Source: Azospirillum oryzae
Lineage (GTDB): Bacteria > Pseudomonadota > Alphaproteobacteria > Azospirillales > Azospirillaceae
Assembly (NCBI RefSeq): GCF_900177515.1
Contig: NZ_FXAK01000010.1
Coordinates: 248,001-312,000 of the forward strand
Direction of reading: 5' to 3'
DNA length: 64,000 nt
Shown here: positions 58,328-64,000 of the stretch, in pieces
Layout: every line of letters starts with the position of its first letter
Numbering within the stretch: position 1 is the first letter of the stretch
The notes under the pieces: generated by a model
Database searches by the model: none
Seen by the model: the letters and a program-made list of their open reading frames with translations, nothing else
Told to the model about the DNA's origin: nothing
Program-made: the position numbers and the translations under genes

Positions 58328-59836
58328 ATGAACCTTAACATCAGAAGCGGAAAGACCCTGACCTTGACCGCAAACCGACAATCGGACAGCAACCCGTCCT
58401 GTCCCACATCGCGGCTGTCCATGGGCCGCCGACCGCTTCTCGGTCTGCTTGGGGCGCTTGCCCTACCGGCGCGTGTCGCCTGGGCTACGGGACCGCAGAA
58501 TGCCACCAATGGTTTAGAAAGTGGTTCGGTCGGATATTTCCTGTTCGATCCCGACAGCGGACGGGCCCTGGAGGAGCGGGCGGCGGACACCGCCTTCATC
58601 CCGGCGTCGGTGGCGAAGCTGCCGACTGTGGCGGCGGCGCTGGCGCTGCTGGGGCCGGATCACCGCTTCGCCACCCGCCTGCTGGGGACCGGGCCGCTGG
58701 AGGGCGGGGTGCTGCGCGGCGATCTGATCCTGCAGGGCGGCGGCGATCCGGCCCTGGCGACCGAAGGGCTGCTGCAGCTGCTGGCCGGCCTCGGTGCCGC
58801 CGGTTTGCGGCAGGTGGCGGGGCGGTTCCTGTACGACACCGCGCTGCTGCCCGAACTGGCGGAGATCGATTCCGGACAGCCCTGGGCCGCGCCTTACAAC
58901 ACCGGGGTCGGGGCGCTGTCGCTGAACTACAACCGGGCCCTGCTGAGCTGGCGGCGCGGCGGCACTCCTGCCGGGCCGGACGCGCTGACGGTGGCCGATG
59001 CCGGGCGGCTGCCGCTGGACAGCGTCGCGGTCCGGCCGATGGCGGCGGGCGGAGGGTTTCCGCTGCTGCCGGACGGGGTGGACCGCTGGCTGATGGCCCC
59101 GCCCGCCTCCGGCGAGGCGGGGGCCGCCTGGGTGCCGGTGGCGCGGCCGGGGCTGGCCGCCGCCACGCTGTTCCGCCGGCTGGCCGCCGATGCCGGCATC
59201 GCCCTGCCGGCGCCCGTGGCCGGAAGGGCGGCCGGTGGGGCGCCATCCGGAGCACCGGCGCTGGCGGTGCTGGACAGCCTGCCGCTGGCGGAGCTGGCGC
59301 GCGGGCTGCTGCGCCATTCCAACAATTTGTCGGCCGAGGTGATCGGGCTCGCCGCGTCGCGCCGGCTGGATCCGTCGGCCACCACCCTGCAGCGGTCGGC
59401 GGGACTGCTGCAAGGCTGGCTGACGCGGCAGCCGATTGGAGCGGCGAACTGGAACGGTCTGCAACTGGCCAACCATTCCGGGCTGGGCACCGGGTCGCGC
59501 GCCACGCCGCGGCAGATGGCGGCGCTGCTGCGGGCCGGCGGACCCGCCCTGTGGGACCTGCTGCCGGGGGAGGAGGACGGCAAGGCGCTGCCCCCCGGCG
59601 TCCATGCCAAATCGGGCACGCTGGCCTACGTCAAGGGGCTGGCCGGGCTGCTGACGGTGGCCAGCGGCCGGAGGCTGGGCTTCGTCCTGTTCATCGCCGA
59701 TCCCGCGCGCCGGGCGGCGATGGATGCCGCGCTCGACCGCCGGGTGACCGCGACGCCGGCGGAGGCGCGCACCTGGGCCGCCGGTGCCCGCCGGTTGCAG
59801 GGCGAAATCCTGGAGCGGTGGGCTTCCACCTATTGA
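58328..59836 (+). CDS. dacB: D-alanyl-D-alanine carboxypeptidase/endopeptidase (PBP4 family)
   Basis: 502 residues from ATG 58328; a later start at 58421 (SMGRRPLLGLL) is possible. An RR-containing leader (MGRRPLLGLLGALALPARVA) looks like a Tat or Sec signal, so it is periplasmic. The three serine peptidase S13 motifs are present: SVAK with Ser94 in IPASVAKLPTVAA, SNN in LLRHSNNLSAEVIG, and KSG in VHAKSGTLAYVKG. Domain II is shorter than in E. coli PBP4. It removes the terminal D-Ala or cuts cross-links in peptidoglycan. It follows no other wall gene here; its neighbour is divergent. Confidence 0.92.
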   Translation: MNLNIRSGKTLTLTANRQSDSNPSCPTSRLSMGRRPLLGLLGALALPARVAWATGPQNATNGLESGSVGYFLFDPDSGRALEERAADTAFIPASVAKLPTVAAALALLGPDHRFATRLLGTGPLEGGVLRGDLILQGGGDPALATEGLLQLLAGLGAAGLRQVAGRFLYDTALLPELAEIDSGQPWAAPYNTGVGALSLNYNRALLSWRRGGTPAGPDALTVADAGRLPLDSVAVRPMAAGGGFPLLPDGVDRWLMAPPASGEAGAAWVPVARPGLAAATLFRRLAADAGIALPAPVAGRAAGGAPSGAPALAVLDSLPLAELARGLLRHSNNLSAEVIGLAASRRLDPSATTLQRSAGLLQGWLTRQPIGAANWNGLQLANHSGLGTGSRATPRQMAALLRAGGPALWDLLPGEEDGKALPPGVHAKSGTLAYVKGLAGLLTVASGRRLGFVLFIADPARRAAMDAALDRRVTATPAEARTWAAGARRLQGEILERWASTY

Positions 59837-59981
59837 CTGACATAAGTCATAGGAACGAAGATGGTGTCCTCGCTAAAATGCAGGTCAAAGTTGAAGCGGC
59901 CGTAATCGACCTGTAACGGATTGATCGCCGGCCCGGCCGCCCCATATCCGTGCACACCCTGCAGAGAGAACCCCAGATCCG

Positions 59982-60632
59982 ATGATGACAGACCGTTCCT
60001 GCACCTCTACCGCGCGCAGCGTCCTGCGCCGCCGGCTGGAACGTCAGGATGTTGCCGCCAACCGCTATCACGACCGGCGGCTGGGGGCGGAGGTCGTCAA
60101 CATCGTTGTCGGCGGCTGCGTCGTCACCGACGACCCGAACGTCGTCATCACCACCACGCTGGGCTCCTGCGTCGCCGCCTGCCTGTATGATCCGGTGGCG
60201 GAGATCGGCGGGATGAACCATTTCCTGCTGCCCGACGCCGGAAGCGACACGCTGTCGCTGTCCTCGCGCTACGGCGCCACGGCGATGGAGCAACTGATCA
60301 ACCGGCTGCTGAAGGTCACCGGCCGGCGCGACCGGCTGCGCGCCAAGCTGTTCGGCGGCGCCAACGTCAACCTGACCACGCTGCGCAGCGCCAACATCGG
60401 CCAGCGCAACGTCGAATTCGTGATGGAGTACCTGGCGACGGAGGGCATCCCCACCGTCAGCTGGGATGTCGGCGGCGCCAGCCCGCGTGCCGTGCGCTTC
60501 TTCCCCACCACCGGGCGCAGCCAGCGCCGGCTGATCGGCGACGAGACGCTGCACGACATCGCCCGCAACGAATCGTCCTACATCGAGCATCTGCGCAAGT
60601 CGCGGATCGAAGGCGACGTCGAGCTGTTCTGA
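59982..60632 (+). CDS. cheD: Chemoreceptor glutamine deamidase CheD
   Basis: 216 residues. The CheD signature is present with the catalytic Cys63 in TTLGSCVAACLYDPVAEIGG and His80 in GGMNHFLLPD; KLFGGANVNLTTLRSANIGQ is also conserved. The N-terminal 35 residues (RSVLRRRLERQDVAANRYHD) are an extension. CheD deamidates glutamines on MCPs and, in some bacteria, supports adaptation with CheC. Here it is separate from any che operon, though two MCP genes lie elsewhere in the window. A purine-rich AGAGAG sequence precedes the ATG pair at 59982/59985. Confidence 0.93.
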   Translation: MMTDRSCTSTARSVLRRRLERQDVAANRYHDRRLGAEVVNIVVGGCVVTDDPNVVITTTLGSCVAACLYDPVAEIGGMNHFLLPDAGSDTLSLSSRYGATAMEQLINRLLKVTGRRDRLRAKLFGGANVNLTTLRSANIGQRNVEFVMEYLATEGIPTVSWDVGGASPRAVRFFPTTGRSQRRLIGDETLHDIARNESSYIEHLRKSRIEGDVELF

Positions 60633-60706
60633 TAAGCTCGACCGGCGGCGTTTCGTCAGCTATGGGCTGCGCCGCCGACACCCGCCGTCCTTCCGCGGAG
60701 CGCTTC

Positions 60707-61678
60707 ATGGCCGACACGCTGTTCCGGATCGCCACCTTCAACCTGGAAAACCTGGACGACGATGCCGACGAGCCGCCCTTCGAGGCGCGGATCGCCACGC
60801 TGCGCCCGCAGCTGGAGCGGCTGGAGGCCGATATCCTCTGCCTGCAGGAGGTCGACGCCCAGCATCCGGTGAAGAGCGAGCCGCGGACGCTGCGCGCGCT
60901 GACCCGCCTGCTGGAGGGCACGCGCTATGCCGGTTACCACGTCACCGCCGGCGATGGCCCGTCGCCGGCCGACCGCCACAATCCGGTGATCGTCAGCCGC
61001 TGGCCGATCCGGGCGGCGCGGCTGCTGCGCCATCATCTGGTGCCGCCGGCCCGCGTGCGCCTCGCCACCGCCGACCCGGTGGCGGAGGGGGAGACGGAGG
61101 TCGGCTGGGACCGGCCGGTGCTGCATGCCGAGGTGGAGATGCCGGACGGGCGCATCCTGCATGTCTTCGACCTGCATCTGCGCGCGCCCATCGCCGCGCC
61201 GGTGCCCGGGCAGAAGGCCGGGGCCCAGACCTGGAAGACGGCGTCCGGCTGGGCCGAGGGCTTCTATCTCGCCTCGATCAAGCGGGCGGGGCAGGCGCTG
61301 GAGACACGGATGGCGGTGGACCGGCTGTTCGACGCCGATCCCGATGCGCTGATCGTGGTGGCCGGCGACTGCAACGCCGATCTGGAGCAGACCGCCGTCC
61401 GCATCATCCGCGCCGCCTCCGACTTCACCGGCAATCCAGACCTGGCGGGCCGCGTGCTGGAGCCGTTGGAGGAGGCGATCCCGGAAGAGCGGCGCTACAC
61501 CGTGCTGCATGCCGGCACGGCGGTGCTGCTGGACCATCTGATGACCTCGCCGCGCCTGACCGAGCGGCTGCGCGACATCGCCATCCACAACGAGGACCTG
61601 ACCGACGAGGTCGACCATGCCGACGAGCCGTCGCCGGTCAGCTACCACGCGCCGGTGGTGGCGACCTTCTCGCTGTAG
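60707..61678 (+). CDS. Endonuclease/exonuclease/phosphatase family protein
   Basis: 323 residues from ATG 60707 (GGAG 7 bases upstream). The EEP fold is marked by ATFNLENLDDD at the start, DILCLQEVDA (metal Glu), HNPVIVSRWPI, HVFDLHLRAP, VVAGDCNADLEQ (catalytic Asp/Asn) and VSYHAPVVATF (final His). No signal peptide is seen, so it is cytoplasmic. The family includes DNA nucleases, sphingomyelinase-like and inositol phosphatase members; the substrate is not assigned here. It follows cheD by 74 bases on the same strand and ends near the convergent kinase gene. Confidence 0.88.
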   Translation: MADTLFRIATFNLENLDDDADEPPFEARIATLRPQLERLEADILCLQEVDAQHPVKSEPRTLRALTRLLEGTRYAGYHVTAGDGPSPADRHNPVIVSRWPIRAARLLRHHLVPPARVRLATADPVAEGETEVGWDRPVLHAEVEMPDGRILHVFDLHLRAPIAAPVPGQKAGAQTWKTASGWAEGFYLASIKRAGQALETRMAVDRLFDADPDALIVVAGDCNADLEQTAVRIIRAASDFTGNPDLAGRVLEPLEEAIPEERRYTVLHAGTAVLLDHLMTSPRLTERLRDIAIHNEDLTDEVDHADEPSPVSYHAPVVATFSL

Positions 61679-61687
61679 GTCGCCCCA

Positions 61688-61709
61688 CCGTCAGCTGTGC
61701 CGTCAGCTG
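61688..61709. repeat. Two direct repeats at a convergent gene end
   Basis: CCGTCAGCTG occurs at 61688-61697 and 61700-61709, each with the palindrome CAGCTG; the second covers the glycerate-kinase stop codon (61703-61705). Confidence 0.5.
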
Positions 61710-62968
61710 CGGTCGATGACGATCACCCGGAAGTCGTTGACGTTGGTGCGGGTCGGGCCGGTGACGACCAGATCGCCCAGCGCCTTGAAGAAGCTGTAGC
61801 CGTCGTTGTCGGCGAGGAAGGCCTTGGCGTCGAGGCCCTTCTCCTCCGCGCGCTTCAGCGTGTCGGGACGCAGGATGGCGCCGGCATTGTCCTCCGTCCC
61901 GTCGATGCCGTCGGTGTCGAAGGCGGCGGCCCAGATGCCGGGCTGGCCGTCGAGCGCCACCGCCAGTGCCAGCAGGAATTCGACGTTGCGGCCGCCGCGG
62001 CCCTGGCCGCGCACCGTCACCGTGGTCTCGCCGCCGGACAGGATCACGGCGGGAACCGCGGCCGGCTGGCCATGGCGGGCAACCTGCCGGGCGATGCCGG
62101 CATGGACCTTGGCGACCTCGCGCGCTTCGCCCTCGATGGCGTCGCCGAGGATGACCGGGGTGTAGCCGCGGTCGCGGGCGAGGGACGCCGCCGCTTCAAG
62201 CGCGTCCTGCGGGGTGGCGATGATGGTGGTCTCGGCGCCGCCGAGGCGTGGGTCGCCGGGCTTCGGCGTCTCGTCCTCCGCGGCCGCCAGGAAGGCGGCG
62301 ACGGCGGGCGGCGGGGTGATGTTGTATTTGGCCAGGATGGCGCGGGCATCGGCGAAGCTGGTCGGGTCGGGCACGGTCGGGCCGCTGGCGATCACCGACG
62401 GGTCGTCGCCCGGCACGTCGGACACCAGCAGCGAGACGACGCGGGCCGGGTGGGCCATGGCGGCGAGCCGGCCGCCCTTCACCGCCGACAGGTGCTTGCG
62501 CACGCAGTTCATCTCGCCGATGTCGGCGCCGCTCTTCAGCAGCGCCTTGGCGACGGCGCGCTTGTCCTCCAGCGTGATGCCGGGCGCCGGCAAGGCCAGC
62601 AGGGCGGAGCCGCCGCCGGAGATCAGGCACAGTACGAGGTCGTCGGCGGTCAGCCCCTGCACCATGTCGACGATGCGGCGGGCGGCCTCCTGCCCGGCGG
62701 CGTCGGGCACCGGGTGGCTGGCCTGCACCACCTCGATCCGCTCGGTCGGCAGGTCGTGGTCGTAACGGGTGACGACGAGGCCGGTCAGCGGCCCCGGCCA
62801 ATTGTCCTCCACCGTCTTCGCCATGGCCGCCGCCGCTTTGCCGGCGCCGATGACCACCGTGCGGCCCTTCGGCGGCTGCGGCAGGGCCGCCGGCAGCCGG
62901 GTCTCGGCGGTCACCGCGGTGAGGGCCGCCTGGAACAGGTCGTGGAGCAGGGCGTCGGTGCTGGTCAT
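61703..62968 (-). CDS. ttuD: Glycerate 2-kinase (MOFRL/TtuD family)
   Basis: 421 residues. It phosphorylates D-glycerate to 2-phosphoglycerate; older annotations call this family hydroxypyruvate reductase TtuD. The N-terminal glycerate-kinase domain has VVIGAGKAAAAMAKTVEDNW, SHPVPDAAGQEAARRI, LVLCLISGGGSALLALPAPG and MNCVRKHLSAVKGGRLA. The C-terminal MOFRL domain has ILSGGETTVTVRGQGRGGRN and AAFDTDGIDGTEDNAGA. It works with tartronate semialdehyde reductase, whose gene lies upstream on the same strand, in glyoxylate/tartrate/glycolate use. The two are separated by 245 bases containing a palindromic repeat. Confidence 0.92.
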   Translation of the reverse strand: MTSTDALLHDLFQAALTAVTAETRLPAALPQPPKGRTVVIGAGKAAAAMAKTVEDNWPGPLTGLVVTRYDHDLPTERIEVVQASHPVPDAAGQEAARRIVDMVQGLTADDLVLCLISGGGSALLALPAPGITLEDKRAVAKALLKSGADIGEMNCVRKHLSAVKGGRLAAMAHPARVVSLLVSDVPGDDPSVIASGPTVPDPTSFADARAILAKYNITPPPAVAAFLAAAEDETPKPGDPRLGGAETTIIATPQDALEAAASLARDRGYTPVILGDAIEGEAREVAKVHAGIARQVARHGQPAAVPAVILSGGETTVTVRGQGRGGRNVEFLLALAVALDGQPGIWAAAFDTDGIDGTEDNAGAILRPDTLKRAEEKGLDAKAFLADNDGYSFFKALGDLVVTGPTRTNVNDFRVIVIDRS

Positions 62969-63058
62969 GGTCGCTCGGGCGTCGTGGAGGCGGGGCGCTT
63001 AGAATGCACGGGAATGCGGGGTTGGCCAATGGTTTGGGTGGGGTGGTGTTTGGTGGGT

Positions 63059-63203
63059 GGCGCCGGTTGCCCCCTCCCTAACCCTCCCCCGCTTCGCGGG
63101 AGAGGGAACTCCGCCGCTTTCGCGCCCACCTCCCTCTACCGCGAAGCGGGGGAGGGAAGGGGCCCATGCGTCAGCATGGGAAGGGAGGGGGCAACCCGGC
63201 GCC
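63059..63203. repeat. Large palindromic intergenic repeat (145 bases)
   Basis: The outer arms GTTGCCCCCTCCC (63066-63078) and GGGAGGGGGCAAC (63183-63195) pair perfectly, and GGCGCCGG-type ends extend them to 63059 and 63203. An inner 18-bp stem pairs 63082-63099 with 63139-63156, then AGAGGGA with TCCCTCT (63101-63107/63131-63137). A further CCCATGC/GCATGGG hairpin branches on the right arm. It resembles REP-type CCTCCCCCGCTTCGCGG elements dispersed in alphaproteobacterial genomes. It lies between two genes of one likely operon. Confidence 0.85.
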
Positions 63204-63213
63204 GAACCTAAGC

Positions 63214-64000
63214 TCACTTCGACCCGACCTCATGCCCGGCCAGCAGCTCCAGCGCGCGGAGCATGCCGGAGTGATCCCAGGCCGAGCCGCCCTGCGCGGC
63301 GCAGGCGTTGAACAGCTGCTGGCAGCTGGCGGTGTGCGGCAGCGACAGGTTCAGCGCCTTGGCGCCGCTCAGCGCCAGGTTCAGGTCCTTCTGGTGCAGC
63401 TCGATGCGGAAGCCGGGGTTGAAGTTGCGGTTGATCATCCGCTCGCCATGGACCTCCAGGATGCGGGAGGAGGCGAAGCCGCCCATCAGCGCCTGACGGA
63501 CCTTGGCCGGATCGGCGCCGGCCTTCGACGCGAACAGCAGGGCCTCGGCCACCGCCTCGATGGTCAGCGCGACGATGATCTGGTTGGCGACCTTGGTGGT
63601 CTGGCCGTCGCCGTTGCCGCCGACCAGCGTAACGTTCTTGCCCATCTTGTCGAACAGCGGCTTGACCGTGTCGAACGCCTCCTGCGGGCCGCCGACCATG
63701 ATGGTCAGCGAGGCGGCCTTGGCCCCGACCTCGCCGCCCGACACCGGGGCGTCGAGGTAGGCGCAGCCCAGGTCGTTGATGCGCTTGGCGTATTCCTTGG
63801 TCTCGATCGGCGAGATCGAGGACATGTCGACCACGATCTTGCCCGACGACAAGCCGGCGGCGACGCCGTTCTCGCCGAACAGGGCGGCGCCGACATGGGG
63901 GGTGTCCGGCACCATGGTGATGATGACCTCGGCCGCTGCCGCGACCTCCGCGCCGCTCGGGCAGGGGATGGCGCCCTTGTCGGTCAGCTCGGCCGGGACC
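63214..64000 (-). CDS. glxR: Tartronate semialdehyde reductase (2-hydroxy-3-oxopropionate reductase), partial 5' end missing
   Basis: The window holds the last 261 residues; the N-terminal Rossmann start lies beyond 64000. The visible part reads EVIITMVPDTPHVGAALFGE, then DMSSISPIETKEYAKRINDL, the substrate motif LDAPVSGGEVGAKAASLTIM, and the catalytic Lys in QTTKVANQIIVALTIEAVAE; it ends LLAGHEVGSK. The enzyme reduces tartronate semialdehyde to D-glycerate with NAD(P)H. The neighbouring glycerate 2-kinase uses the product, so the two genes form a glyoxylate/tartrate module. The 3-hydroxyisobutyrate dehydrogenase family is close, but the partner gene favours GlxR/GarR. Confidence 0.88.
   Translation of the reverse strand, partial: VPAELTDKGAIPCPSGAEVAAAAEVIITMVPDTPHVGAALFGENGVAAGLSSGKIVVDMSSISPIETKEYAKRINDLGCAYLDAPVSGGEVGAKAASLTIMVGGPQEAFDTVKPLFDKMGKNVTLVGGNGDGQTTKVANQIIVALTIEAVAEALLFASKAGADPAKVRQALMGGFASSRILEVHGERMINRNFNPGFRIELHQKDLNLALSGAKALNLSLPHTASCQQLFNACAAQGGSAWDHSGMLRALELLAGHEVGSK

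Overview
The window looks like chromosomal or chromid DNA of a high-GC alphaproteobacterium, most likely Azospirillum or a close relative in the Rhodospirillales. This is inferred from GC-rich third codon positions, a branched-chain amino-acid operon ending in a DUF6867-like gene, many hybrid histidine kinases, a PilZ-tailed chemoreceptor of the kind known from Azospirillum Tlp1, and a sigma-EcfG-type promoter. No rRNA, tRNA, CRISPR array, transposase or phage gene was found. Very long antisense reading frames run opposite most genes; these are GC-content shadows and are not annotated.

Layout. 0-4 kb: the end of a DedA-like membrane gene, glutaryl-CoA dehydrogenase (gcdH), and an SBP56/methanethiol-oxidase-like gene translationally coupled to a His-motif membrane protein. 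4-6 kb: a chemoreceptor. 6-16 kb: an amino-acid region with livHMGF plus DUF6867, alanine dehydrogenase with a divergent Lrp/AsnC regulator, dinB, and a second Lrp divergent from a LysE-family exporter. 15.8-20 kb: a transporter-fused hybrid kinase with a LuxR-type regulator, resembling CrbS/CrbR. 20-24.8 kb: small hypothetical genes, then a DUF47/PhoU-like gene with pit behind a possible Pho box. 24.8-33.5 kb: a double-receiver hybrid kinase, tiny genes, an HNH protein next to rimO, a MarR regulator, a coupled DUF429 and DUF1624-like pair, and an orphan deaminase-fold protein. 33.5-38.8 kb: dnaE, a lipoprotein and an EamA exporter. 38.8-44.7 kb: a hybrid kinase, a stress-promoter-driven DUF2892 protein, gamma-glutamyltransferase and two small proteins.

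44.7-54.9 kb is a dense signalling island: an HD-GYP response regulator, a lone receiver, a LuxR-type regulator, a degenerate kinase-like protein overlapping a large PAS/HisKA/REC/HPt kinase, and a PilZ chemoreceptor. 55-64 kb holds an MFS transporter, an FHA protein, a PBP4-type DD-peptidase, an orphan cheD, an EEP-family hydrolase, and a glycerate module (glycerate 2-kinase with tartronate semialdehyde reductase, the latter cut by the window end) separated by a large palindromic repeat.

Functionally the window combines amino-acid and organic-acid catabolism with their local regulators and a rich sensory apparatus, including a c-di-GMP link (HD-GYP output, PilZ input). The least explained items are the orphan deaminase-like protein, the degenerate kinase, the SBP56 partner membrane protein, the FHA protein's long N-terminal part, and several small genes.
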